The notes: a model not told the origin generated them from the letters alone. Shown: positions 51,150-62,072, numbered from the stretch's first letter. The stretch is DNA of 64,000 nucleotides from Medicago truncatula (GCF_003473485.1 NC_053049.1:29657292-29721291); one strand, 5' to 3'. Numbers and translations are program-made.

Positions 51150-52109
51150 TCAAAAGGGGTGCAGGTTCCTACTCAATCCATTCATGTTGGTAAAGAGCCC
51201 GAATAATTGGCGTTTGTAAGGCAAAAATGATCTTCTTTTGTTGCTATCCTTCCTTGTTTTATTAGACACGTACAACTTCTCGTAAGCTGATAATCCATTT
51301 TTGTGTTTTTCATCCTTCCTCTTTTTATTAACAATGTTTTCTACCTTTGGCTTTCTGGAATTTTTTGGATCCGAAGCATTCAATAAAACTAATGAATCCT
51401 TATGGTCGCTGTTACTTCGAAGATTCATGTTTTGTCTAAATTTCCACAAATTTGATGACCCTGTGGAGTTGCTTTTTTCGTAACACTCATTCGAAGCCTT
51501 TATCTCCACCATTGTCATATTCTGCAATGACTCGTTTTGAGATTCTTTTGAAATACCACCTAGCATTGAGTGTCGATTTACGGAATTCTTAATAAAGATC
51601 TTCTTTAGTGGTGGTCGAAGATGTGAGACATTATTATTTGAGGTGGGATAGATGAATAGAGATTGGTCAAAAGTGTGTGGTATTTGTCGTATTTTTCCAT
51701 TTTCAAATATCTCATCGGCAAATATATGCAGTCCTCGGACTTTGGTGCATGCAAAACTAAACTCTCCTTCTTCAATATTTTCTTCATCATTGTCTTGCCT
51801 TTGTTCTTTACTTCTATTATATATATCTTTATCTTCAGCTGGAGAAAAGCCATCAAAATCAAGAAAAGCGTCGTTGTCAATTTGTTGTTTTGTACTACAA
51901 AATGGATCAACTTTATCTTGAACGGGAGAAGAGCCATCAAAATCAAAAAGAGTGTCGTTCTTAATTTGTTGTTTTCTGCTACGAATTGAATCAACTTTAT
52001 CTGGAATGGGAGCAAACCCAGAAAATTCAAGAAAAGGGTGGGGTGTGCAGAGAATTGATAGAGCTTGCACTCTTAGGATCTCAATATTATTTGAGCCTGT
52101 TTTCTGCAT
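51150..52109 (-). CDS. DUF1645 family protein, copy 17 (intact, 319 aa)
   Basis: The protein is identical to copy 10. Its upstream spacer shares one variant (gtgagctg) with unit 16 and another (atggtagtt) with unit 18, a sign of stepwise neighbour-to-neighbour duplication. Confidence 0.85.
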   Translation of the reverse strand: MQKTGSNNIEILRVQALSILCTPHPFLEFSGFAPIPDKVDSIRSRKQQIKNDTLFDFDGSSPVQDKVDPFCSTKQQIDNDAFLDFDGFSPAEDKDIYNRSKEQRQDNDEENIEEGEFSFACTKVRGLHIFADEIFENGKIRQIPHTFDQSLFIYPTSNNNVSHLRPPLKKIFIKNSVNRHSMLGGISKESQNESLQNMTMVEIKASNECYEKSNSTGSSNLWKFRQNMNLRSNSDHKDSLVLLNASDPKNSRKPKVENIVNKKRKDEKHKNGLSAYEKLYVSNKTRKDSNKRRSFLPYKRQLFGLFTNMNGLSRNLHPF

Positions 52110-53414
52110 TTTGTTTCAATTACGAGTTTGAGATGTGTTGTTATAAGGTTAATTGAATGTGGGAAGTGATTATGAAATTTGAAATATATATAAACAAACA
52201 GCTACGAAATGATGAATTATGGTAGTTAAACGACACTCGGTTAACTTGGATATTTTAGGATGTAGTTACACATGGAAGGTGTGAAAGAGTGTTAAGAAGT
52301 TGCCAATGTCTTTTTATGTTATACCTTACATTTGTTGCTTATCAAATTTAATCGATACGGTTTAGTTATTTCTTTTTAAAATTAGGAAATTATATTGGGC
52401 TTTACAACAATTTACCCTCTTTTAGTGAGCTGTTCGACCACTGTTATGTTTTCTAAGCATTTCAACAGAACACACACAAGTGCAACCTCCATGTGTTCGC
52501 TTGTTAGTTGCTACTAATTAAGTACGTTATTTATTTATGATTTACTCTTTGGTTGAGAAAAAAAAAATGAATTCACTTGGAAAGGTCATACAAATTTAAA
52601 TCAGAATATTGTCATTACATAGCATATATATTAAAAAAGATATTACAAGAATCATGTAATTAAATCTTTATGAGAACACTAAAAAATAAGATATGTTACT
52701 CAAAAACAAAATAAAAATTACGATATGTTGTTATTGTTACATGCTCTAAATAGTTTTATAGATTTATAAAGATAATAGAAGGAACATGTTGAACATATAT
52801 TAAGTCGAAATGTTTTTCACTCATTTTTCCACAATATTCTAATGCACGGGATGATTCGTAAGAAGAGGAGAAAACAAATTTTTTAATTAAGTATGAAATT
52901 TTATTATATAGCATTTATGATTTTCTTATGTATATTCTGTTTTCCAAATTTGTTTATGATCTATATAATATACCATATTGCATTCTTTAAAGATTATAAA
53001 TAAGCTACATATGTTTTGCTTGTATGAACTTCAGATCTGACTAACCTTTAAATATTTTTTTTTATTATTAAAATTTTTTATTAGTAAAAAAGGAAAACAA
53101 TGCGTTGTTCCAAGTTGTAACTGAGAAAAAAAAGTTTCTTTAGTACGTAGTAATCATAAAACTTGTAATATGATTAAAAAAACATGTTTAACACGTGTTT
53201 CTATTTAATGAGATACACATGAAAATGTGTATTATATAAACAAACATTAGATCATTCACTCTACATTATCATGCGAGGAAATTAGAACTCTTGATTTTCA
53301 TAATCAGAGAAACAAAGCCTATTGCTAATTAGCTGATTTTTATGTACATTAAAGTATTCTACTATGTCAAAAATCATATGTACCCCCAACACGAGAAAAC
53401 TTGGCAATTCAAAC

Positions 53415-54374
53415 TCAAAAGGGGTGCAGGTTCCTACTCAATCCATTCATGTTGGTAAAGAGCCCGAATAATTGGCGTTTGTAAGGCAAAAATGATCTTC
53501 TTTTGTTGCTATCCTTCCTTGTTTTATTAGACACGTACAACTTCTCGTAAGCTGATAATCCATTTTTGTGTTTTTCATCCTTCCTCTTTTTATTAACAAT
53601 GTTTTCTACCTTTGGCTTTCTGGAATTTTTTGGATCCGAAGCATTCAATAAAACTAATGAATCCTTATGGTCGCTGTTACTTCGAAGATTCATGTTTTGT
53701 CTAAATTTCCACAAATTTGATGACCCTGTGGAGTTGCTTTTTTCGTAACACTCATTCGAAGCCTTTATCTCCACCATTGTCATATTCTGCAATGACTCGT
53801 TTTGAGATTCTTTTGAAATACCACCTAGCATTGAGTGTCGATTTACGGAATTCTTAATAAAGATCTTCTTTAGTGGTGGTCGAAGATGTGAGACATTATT
53901 ATTTGAGGTGGGATAGATGAATAGAGATTGGTCAAAAGTGTGTGGTATTTGTCGTATTTTTCCATTTTCAAATATCTCATCGGCAAATATATGCAGTCCT
54001 CGGACTTTGGTGCATGCAAAACTAAACTCTCCTTCTTCAATATTTTCTTCATCATTGTCTTGCCTTTGTTCTTTACTTCTATTATATATATCTTTATCTT
54101 CAGCTGGAGAAAAGCCATCAAAATCAAGAAAAGCGTCGTTGTCAATTTGTTGTTTTGTACTACAAAATGGATCAACTTTATCTTGAACGGGAGAAGAGCC
54201 ATCAAAATCAAAAAGAGTGTCGTTCTTAATTTGTTGTTTTCTGCTACGAATTGAATCAACTTTATCTGGAATGGGAGCAAACCCAGAAAATTCAAGAAAA
54301 GGGTGGGGTGTGCAGAGAATTGATAGAGCTTGCACTCTTAGGATCTCAATATTATTTGAGCCTGTTTTCTGCAT
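53415..54374 (-). CDS. DUF1645 family protein, copy 18 (intact, 319 aa), last of the array
   Basis: The protein is identical to copy 10. The array ends 410 bp upstream of its ATG at 54784. The copy keeps its TATA-like box and proximal promoter but lacks the distal 326 bp of spacer present in other units; different sequence follows. Confidence 0.85.
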   Translation of the reverse strand: MQKTGSNNIEILRVQALSILCTPHPFLEFSGFAPIPDKVDSIRSRKQQIKNDTLFDFDGSSPVQDKVDPFCSTKQQIDNDAFLDFDGFSPAEDKDIYNRSKEQRQDNDEENIEEGEFSFACTKVRGLHIFADEIFENGKIRQIPHTFDQSLFIYPTSNNNVSHLRPPLKKIFIKNSVNRHSMLGGISKESQNESLQNMTMVEIKASNECYEKSNSTGSSNLWKFRQNMNLRSNSDHKDSLVLLNASDPKNSRKPKVENIVNKKRKDEKHKNGLSAYEKLYVSNKTRKDSNKRRSFLPYKRQLFGLFTNMNGLSRNLHPF

Positions 54375-54784
54375 TTTGTTTCAATTACGAGTTTGAGATG
54401 TGTTGTTATAAGGTTAATTGAATGTGGGAAGTGATTATGAAATTTGAAATATATATAAACAAACAGCTACGAAATGATGAATTATGGTAGTTAAACGACA
54501 CTCGGTTAACTTGGATATTTTAGGATGTAGTTACACATGGAAGGTGTGAAAGAGTGTTAAGAAGTTGCCAATGTCTTTTTATGTTATACCTTACATTTGT
54601 TGCTTATCAAATTTAATCGATACGGTTTAGTTATTTCTTTTTAAAATTAGGAAATTATATTGCGCTTTACAACAATTTACCCTCTTTTAGTGAGTTGTTC
54701 GACCACTGTTATGTTTTCTAAGCATTTCAACAGAACACACACAAGTGCAACCTCCATGTGTTCGCTTGTTAGTTGCTACTAATT

Positions 54785-55329
54785 TCAAAAACACTGATGC
54801 TTGTTCATTAAGCTTTCTCTTTTTCTTCTTTTTCCTTGCTTTCTTGAAGAATTCTTCATGATTCTTCTCTATTTATTCTTGATTCGTTCTCAAAAGAAGG
54901 TTGTAATACCGAGAATTGTTCTTGGCTTGATTTCGTATGGATGATTTCTTGAACCAATGAAGGCATAAAGTGATGGTAGAAGTGAGATTGTTGATGACAA
55001 AATTGATCTCAAACCACGGTAAACGGAATGACAAGTTTCATTGTTGAAGAAGAAAAAACTACTTTGAGGAAGGAGAAAGGGTGTGCAATGTTCCAATATC
55101 CAATTTTTTAGTGACTATATGATTTATTAGTTTTAACGGTTGCGGAACATTTTTTTTATTAATAAATATAAAAAAAAATACAGAACAAATATTTGTTACT
55201 GAGATAAATATTTGCTATTGATATATATAAAAAAAATACTCGACAACAGACGTATTAAAACAAATTTACATAAAAGTAAACACAATATCCTCATTTAAAT
55301 CTTAGTAAAATTTTATGATAAATATTTTG
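54785..55329. other. Unassigned sequence right of the array
   Basis: AT-rich sequence with CT-rich and poly-A stretches. A 68-codon minus-strand frame at 54890-55096 has no recognisable features. No gene is supported. Confidence 0.5.
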
Positions 55330-55450
55330 TGAGTTTCGCTCAGTTGGTAAGGATATTGCATACTATATGTAGTGGTCAGAGATCAAATCCCGACATCCCA
55401 TTTTTTCTTATTAAGAGTTTAATTTTTAGCCACTAAACTACTTCACAAAA
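55330..55450 (+). mobile_element. tRNA-derived SINE
   Basis: A tRNA-like head has an A box (cgctcagttggtaagg) and a weakened B box (gatcaaatccc). It is followed by a body ending tagccactaaactacttcac and a short A-run, the layout of a common legume SINE family. No clear target-site duplication is seen, and the B box is diverged, so it is an old copy. Confidence 0.7.
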
Positions 55451-55761
55451 AGACAATTAGATCAATTTAAGAATGAAGGAACAATTGGATGTCCATGCTT
55501 GATCTGTGATTGTCTAAACAGCGAAATTCCAGATGAAGTGAGAGATCACTTGTATAAGAAAGGGTTTAGGACAAATTATTTTTATTGGACATCACATGTT
55601 TGAGGCGTGCAGTAGTCACTCAGAAGGTTTGGAATCCTCTAGTTGAGTTGAGTTCTCGAACACGACCCGAGCGCTCAGGTCCAAATACTTTTCCAATTGC
55701 ATCGTATGGATTAGCATACATTGTTGAAAAGGCACTAGACTCAACTGCGGATTTTTGATCT

Positions 55762-55820
55762 TCGGGCAAGTGATTTAAAACTTTAGCCTAGAAGTGGAAA
55801 GTTCAAGTCCTCAAACCAAT
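55762..55820 (+). repeat. tRNA-like remnant (possible SINE head)
   Basis: An A-box-like gggcaagtgatttaaaac and a B-box-like agttcaagtcc lie about 30 bp apart, as in tRNA-Ser/Leu-derived heads. No acceptor stem can be formed, so it is not a functional tRNA gene. Confidence 0.35.
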
Positions 55821-57240
55821 TAAACGGGGTTTTAAAAAAAATTAGAAGTAGTCAAGCTCCTTCATTACTCTAAACAAACTTTAGTAGTAAATTTTAATTA
55901 GCAAAATTGTAGAAGTGAGTCTAGAGCTCTCTAGTTGAACCTATAAATATTTCTAGGTACTTGCATAATTGCATTTTGCATCAAACAATTCATAGAACAC
56001 ATTGTGGTACTCCGAATTGTGGGGTATCATGTTTGGAGTATCATGTTTATTTTGCATCTCAAATTTGTAGAACAACCAAAACCAAAATATTCTAGAAACA
56101 AGCTACAACACCTCATTACACTGATAAACCCCAAAAAAACACTCTGCCGCAACACCACAACAGAGCCGCACACTTAGCTATCATAGTACCAGCCCCAACA
56201 ATGTAAACATTAATAACTTCTTAATGTATTTGCTTTCAACAATTATTATGACTTAATTTTATATTACCATTGGTCATAAACTTCACATTCACCTTCAAAT
56301 GCATCAGTTATGATAATACATGGAAACTTCTATGGTACACTCACAATTTTGTGTGTATATCAACACAAAATTGAAAATAAACCTCGCCTTCAAATGCATC
56401 GGTCATAATAGTATAGGACTCAATGAACCTAATTCTGACCAGAGCAAGGCTCCTATAGGGTAGCTACAGCCCCCTATTTATTTCTGACAGATCTAGCAAT
56501 AATCCTGGATGCCTCTCTCTTCTAACTGCCTACTCCTTATAAAGTGGAAAATGATTGGATGCTCTCCTCACTCTCTGCCACGTCACTGACTGCTAGCCAC
56601 TATTAACCTTCTTACCCCTTCTAGAATATACTTGCCATATCTTGGGCCCCCCTTTTGTATCATGAATTAACTGTGACTGTGATTCATTCACTTGGGTCCT
56701 ATCAAAGCCAAGAAGTGTATGTGTTTTTGGTATCATAAATGTAAAAGCCTTGTGCTTTTCCAATTGGTTTTGAATGAAGGTTAGTGTCCAATGTGATAGG
56801 GTCATCAAAAACTGCAATGTTACCAAAGTGAAATTGGGTTGCTAATTTTGTTAAATTAGCACCTTGTGGAGCTCTACTATTGAAGATGTTGCATTAGCTG
56901 CATTCATTCCATTGTAAATTATGTCATGAAAATAAAGGACTATGTTTTTGCATGGTGTGTATTGCTTTCTCTTGATTGGATTGGCTGAACTTAAAGAGAA
57001 TTGGAATTTTGCCACCCTTTTTTTTTTCCCTTAGCTAGCTTTAAGAGAAAAAAAGAAGAAATGAACTTGGAGAGTAAGAAGGGACTATTTGGACTTGGTT
57101 TAGATTGTGATTCTGGTGCCCTTTTATAAGAGTTGAAGAAAAACAATTGTCATACATTGTTTTTTTTTTCAAAAATCTAGTGGCTGATTTTAGGAATTCC
57201 AATTTATATCCCGCTTCACAATTTTATTAATAGAAAAGGG
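55821..57240. other. Intergenic sequence with no recognised gene
   Basis: The stretch contains a 31-bp imperfect direct repeat around caccttcaaatgcatcagtta (near 56291 and 56379). Between its copies is an 11-bp inverted repeat (56344-56354 with 56363-56373, caattttgtgt). Short open frames such as 56593-56826 lack any protein-like character. Confidence 0.45.
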
Positions 57241-57332
57241 TAAAATTAAGTTAATAGTGCAATGGGTTCCTTATTTTATTTTATATTAGCTCATAGAGCT
57301 AATATTGCACTATGAGCTCTCTTAATTTTATG
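57241..57332. repeat. Small MITE-like inverted repeat
   Basis: The ends taaaattaag and cttaatttta are perfect inverted repeats, and agtgcaat/attgcact pair further in. The whole is about 92 bp. It could be a short non-autonomous DNA element; no family is recognised. Confidence 0.35.
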
Positions 57333-57767
57333 AGATTGTTGGAAGTTTGAATCGAGTAGCAGGTCGTTTGCACTTCAATCTATTCCTCAAACAGAAGCTA
57401 AGAAATTAGAGTCTCTCCATAAATCTGCAGACAAAAGAAGGGGAAAAAGAAAATGAGAGTTGTAGGGGAAAAAAAGTGGAATTCGTAGATGAAAAGTGCC
57501 TTTGTTCTTAAAACCATCTTAAGAACATCTAAACATAACCCCATACAACCACAAGACCAAAACAGTAAAAACATAACAGCCTATGGTTTTATTGGTTAAT
57601 TAGCACCCTTAATCCATTGGTCTGCATGCAACTTTCATTTGCCTATTTGATATATCTGTCAAGGCAACCTCATATTATACTAGCAACTTCACAGTTTCTT
57701 TCGTTTCATATTCAAAACATAAAACCAAATGTGCTAAAATCATGGCCATAAATCATAGATGTAATCT

Positions 57768-57965
57768 TGTAACGCCCTAGTTTATTTATTTAATTATTTT
57801 ATTAAGTTTAGTGTTAATTTAGAATGATTTATTTAGATGATTGTGAAAACTCGGCCCAAATCCTCGGAATATCAAATAGTTGTGTCGTCCAATATGAATT
57901 TATGAAGTTTCCTGCTAAACTCTTTAGTTGGAATATTGTTTATTTTATTATGGCATTTACCATGT
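57768..57965 (+). mobile_element. Possible LTR fragment
   Basis: The start tgtaacgccctag followed by an AT-rich stretch resembles the beginning of many plant Ty3/gypsy LTRs. Only a short piece is present and no partner LTR is seen, so this is a weak call. Confidence 0.3.
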
Positions 57966-57989
57966 GGAGGGCCTCGCAGCCAGGATATT

Positions 57990-58007
57990 CCGCTATTAAC
58001 ATCATAG
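57990..58007 (+). repeat. 18-bp direct repeat, left member (partner at 61127-61144)
   Basis: The sequence ccgctattaacatcatag occurs again, exactly and in the same orientation, at 61127-61144. The CCGCTAT/ATAGCGG motif is typical of a legume hAT-like MITE family. Left and right members may be remnants of two insertions of one family. Confidence 0.55.
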
Positions 58008-58328
58008 TCAGCAGCTATAGGGCCGCCACGATAACATCAAGTCAAATCCAAGTACTAATACATTAAATCCATTGAAATTCTGATACTATTTGTAGATATG
58101 ATGTCAAAACTATACATTAATATGCAAATTTCATTACAGAACCCTTGTAAAGTACAAGTACTAAGCAGAAACAGGATACATAAGCTGCACTAGCAGCTAA
58201 GTCACGCGGAACGCAACAAAAACAAACACAAAATCACAACAAAAGCCAAACGGCAACAGGGAGAATATACACACAAAGCACAGCAACAACAGAACCAAAC
58301 AGTATCATAGAACCAAGTTGATGCGTTT

Positions 58329-58820
58329 TCAAGAACCAAATATCTCACGCAATGCAGAAGAACTACATATCAAAGGCTTCTGATTCTGTTTTTCGGCATA
58401 AAATCTAACAAGAACTGAGCCAGCAACCTTCCATGCAAAGCCACATTTCCCAACATCTTTTTTGAAAATGGCATAGTCATAAGTAACGTGATACACAGCC
58501 AAAGCCTCGTTATAAATATCAGTGATACCCTTCGAACCATCCTCTACGTTAATAGCATCATCAAATTTCTGAAAGAAAAAAAAGACACCAATCAGCACCT
58601 CGGAGAAATGAGAACTTCTAGGGAAAGAAAAACTGAAAAATACTTACCTGCTTATACATCTTAATGACTTCATTTGCCTCTTCATTGGAATTCAATCGGT
58701 CACCATTTAAGGCATTACTCATATTATGCCTATACTCAAGATACAGTTTTCCCCACTTATGCTTAAAGTGCTCCGGTATATCAACATCAAAGCAGGGGTG
58801 TTTTCTAATTTCTGATAAAT
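58329..58820 (-). pseudogene. C-terminal fragment of an RNA-dependent RNA polymerase gene (RDR3/4/5-like)
   Basis: Two exons are readable. The first, 58820-58648, follows a plausible acceptor (aaatag) and encodes LSEIRKHPCFDVDIPEHF through EANEVIKMYKQ. A 79-bp intron with gtaagt and a pyrimidine-rich ctttcag end follows. The last exon, 58568-58329, encodes KFDDAINVEDGSKG through LREIFGS and stop. The block NEALAVYHVTYDYA followed by KCGFAWKVAGSVL resembles the C-terminus of plant gamma-clade RDR proteins. RDRs copy RNA into double strands for silencing. The catalytic domain and all upstream exons are missing from the window: the intron before the first exon runs into the palindrome. This is therefore a gene fragment. 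The family is recognised from memory. Confidence 0.55.
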
Positions 58821-60824
58821 CTATTTATAGAGTTGCGAAAAGAGATGTTAATTAATTAAATAGATATTCTAATTTTCTAAAGATAAATTAATTGAGAAAC
58901 AAATATTCTAAATTAAAATGGGGATGAACTAAAATCATTGGTTAAAGAAATGTCATTCACGCATACGGGTTTATACAAAGCGGAGCGAAGCTTTTCATTG
59001 AACCCAAGAAATAGAGAAGAATAACAATTAAAAAAACACAGGACAAAGAAAATAGAGAAGATTTATGCAAAAAAAACAAAATTTTTTGGTACAATGCTTA
59101 GAATATCAGACGAAAAAGTTATTATTTTTGTCGCTATCATTTTCGCTTACGCGCCGTTTTTAAAAAAAAATGCAACAATCGTGATACAACATTTTTACAT
59201 AAAACAAATCAAAATAAATCAAGGAATTACGATGGGGGGCATTAGAAGATGAAGCCATGGATGAGAAGGGAAATGGACAATTTCATGTAAAGAGGAACTA
59301 ATTGATTAATAAATAATTGATAAAAATATTTAATTAGTAACAGAAAATATTTAATTAATATTGTAAAGTTATTATTTTTGTAATTAATTGACTAACAAAA
59401 AATATTTAATTAATATTTGCAACGGTGATAAAAATATAATTGATTAATAACAGAAAATATTTAATTAGTATTGAAGTTTGAATAATTAATAATAACGTAA
59501 TATATAGTCGTTTAACCAAAAGTCTCTTTAATTAGCACCCATGAAATAATCAACTAAGTTTGAAAAATTAATAATAACTAATGACACAATTTGAAATATG
59601 ATAGAGAAATGACTACTGGAATTATAATTGTAAGGGAAACAAAGTACTGAATGTATTAATACGTGTCATAGCAGAAAGTTGTTTCAGCCACCTTTGAATG
59701 AAAAAGAAACTGAAAACTTGACTACAATAAGCACTTAAAATGAAGATAAGTTGTTTCTAAATTCCAATTCCAATTCTACTTATCAAATTTATAAAAACAA
59801 AGAGAATTGGAATTTAGAAACAGCTTATCTTCATTTTAAGTGCTTATTGTAGTCAAGTTTTCAGTTTCTTTTTCATTCAAAGGTGGTTGAAACAACTTTC
59901 TTCTACGACACGTATTAATACATTCAGTACTTTGTTTCCCTTACAATTATAATTCCAGTAGTCATTTCTCTATCATATTTCAAATTGTGTCATTAGTTAT
60001 TATTAATTTTTCAAACTTAGTTGATTATTTCATGGGTGCTAATTAAAGAGACTTTTGGTTAAACGACTTTATATATTACGTTATTATTAATTATTCAAAC
60101 TTCAATACTAATTAAAAAATTTCTGTTATTAATCAATTAATTATTTTCTGTTATTAATCAATTATTTTTATCACCGTTGCAAATATTAATTAAATATTTT
60201 TTGTTAGTCAATTAATTACAAAAATAATAACTTTACAATATTAATTAAATATTTTCTGTTACTAATTAAATAATTTTATCAATTATTTATTAATCAATTA
60301 GTTCCTCTTTACATGAAATTGTCCATTTCCCTTCTCATCCATGGCTTCATCTTCTAATGCCCCCCATCGTAATTCCTTGATTTATTTTGATTTGTTTTAT
60401 GTAAAAATGTTGTATCACGATTGTTGCATTTTTTTTTAAAAACGGCGCGTAAGCGAAAATGATAGCGACAAAAATAATAACTTTTTCGTCTGATATTCTA
60501 AGCATTGTACCAAAAAATTTTGTTTTTTTTGCATAAATCTTCTCTATTTTCTTTGTCCTGTGTTTTTTTAATTGTTATTCTTCTCTATTTCTTGGGTTCA
60601 ATGAAAAGCTTCGCTCCGCTTTGTATAAACCCGTATGCGTGAATGACATTTCTTTAACCAATGATTTTAGTTCATCCCCATTTTAATTTAGAATATTTGT
60701 TTCTCAATTAATTTATCTTTAGAAAATTAGAATATCTATTTAATTAATTAACATCTCTTTTCGCAACTCTATAAATAGATTTATCAGAAATTAGAAAACA
60801 CCCCTGCTTTGATGTTGATATACC
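58775..60824. repeat. 2.05-kb near-perfect palindrome (inverted duplication)
   Basis: The left arm (58775-59770, 996 bp) is the reverse complement of the right arm (59804-60824, 1021 bp), with a 33-bp loop. The arms differ by scattered substitutions and a few indels, the largest a ~24-bp internal duplication near 60130 in the right arm. The outer 46 bp of both arms encode the start of an RDR-like exon. On the left this exon continues beyond the arm; on the right it stops abruptly. The left copy is thus ancestral and the right arm is an inverted duplicate. No transposase or typical terminal motif is seen. Confidence 0.93.
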
Positions 60825-61028
60825 TAAACCTATAAATTTGGAAGAAAGAAAATCAAAAACCCTAAATCCTAGCATCTAATTGGTAAGTTATGTGATTATT
60901 AAGAATAAAATGGAAAGATAAGAAGAACCTTGGAGGGAATCAATTTAACCACACCAGCAGAACAGAGAAACAGAAATTGATGCATATAAAGGCAGCAACA
61001 ATAACACAAATCCACAAAAGAGCTTCAG
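60825..61028. other. Sequence right of the palindrome
   Basis: AT-rich, with no recognised gene or repeat. The RDR-like coding sequence does not continue here. Confidence 0.5.
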
Positions 61029-61144
61029 ATTAGCGGCCGCTATTTCCGCTTCTCTAAATAGCGGAAAAGCGGCCTTATAGCATAGCAGAGAGGTGGTCTG
61101 ACGCCACGCTATAGCGTGCTATAGCGCCGCTATTAACATCATAG
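61029..61144. mobile_element. hAT-like MITE remnant with ATAGCG/CCGCTAT motifs
   Basis: The stretch is packed with short inverted motifs (tagcggccgcta, aaatagcgg, cgctatagcg, ctatagcgccgctatt), a pattern common in a legume non-autonomous hAT family. Terminal repeats and a target duplication cannot be defined, so it appears degraded. Confidence 0.5.
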
Positions 61145-61165
61145 CTATACATTGTAACATCATAC

Positions 61166-62031
61166 CTTTGTTGACATTGCCATTGAAGAGGAGCCTCTTG
61201 CACCAAATTATCACCACTACAGAAACACACACACACAAAGTCAAAACCCAATTAAAAAATCAATTAAAAAACTCAATTTTAAGCACATTCATACAAATAC
61301 AAATTAATCAGAATCACATAAACCCTAATTTAATTGATCACTCTAACAAACTCAAATCCATTGATTCCTGTGTAAAATTTAGGTCTTAGCAACACAATCT
61401 TAAGTTTATCATTCTAAAACAGTTAATTAATCATTGTCAGATTACAATTATCATGCAAACGTACAGACATAAGGCTATTTGTTCTGTCCCAATTATGAAG
61501 AATAAATTCTGTCCAAAAAGTGCAGACATAAGAACAATGCAGCAGACTAGATTTTGTAGAGAACTTCTCATCCTATAATTTCATTACAATTCAGACTATG
61601 AGTCAAGTATTACACCCATAATCAAGCCATAACAAGTTACTTCTTTTGTTATGATAATGCAGGGAATAAAAGTTATTAATTCCCAATTTTAAGTCTTAAA
61701 CACAGGAAAATTTCACAAAGCTGTTGAGATAGAGGAACTGCAAATCTAGCATAATCAATTTTATAATCATGTCTTCTGCAAATTGTAATACTACTCCAGA
61801 TGATAGTAGAGATATTGTTGAAACCAAATTGCAATGCAGTCACAAAAGGAATGAATTCTGCTATATATCAATCCATTATTCTATCCTAAGAGAAGAACAA
61901 CAGCTCAACACAACAAGCCAACCAATTTGAATCAAATCTAAATAACCCCCAAATTAAATATACTCTTTCATACTCTAAAACCTATAAAAATTGTAGATTT
62001 AGAAAAAGTGTACCTGCAGTGACAACTTAAC

Positions 62032-62072
<41 letters not shown>

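Larger units (their letters stand above)
14228..54784 (-). repeat. Tandem array of ~2264-bp units, each with one DUF1645 gene (17 full + 1 partial)
   Basis: Taking cgggat as the unit start, units begin at 14228, 16659, 18915, 21162, 23421, 25681, 27946, 30212, 32472, 34734, 36997, 39261, 41526, 43790, 46054, 48319, 50583 and 52847. Most are 2259-2266 bp. Unit 1 is longer (2431 bp) because of a LINE fragment, and unit 3 is 2247 bp. Unit 18 stops after 1938 bp at 54784 in tgctactaatt. All units point the same way. Sequence differences between neighbours in the right half are only a handful of bases per unit. Left units 1-5 carry more indels. The period and order are read directly; the exact copy number depends on the assembly being right. 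Confidence 0.97.

Noticed and set aside
14228-54784. CRISPR or bacterial-type repeat system
   Set aside because: Repeats are kilobases long with no short repeat-spacer pattern, and the sequence is clearly plant nuclear DNA.
14228-54784. The array as a transposon or LTR-based repeat
   Set aside because: Units have no terminal repeats, target duplications or transposition genes, and the encoded protein matches a host family.
56593-56826. 77-codon minus-strand frame
   Set aside because: No recognisable motif, biased only by local base composition, and surrounded by non-coding sequence.
57824-58066. 80-codon plus-strand frame
   Set aside because: It crosses an LTR-like piece and a MITE motif, so it is a chance frame.
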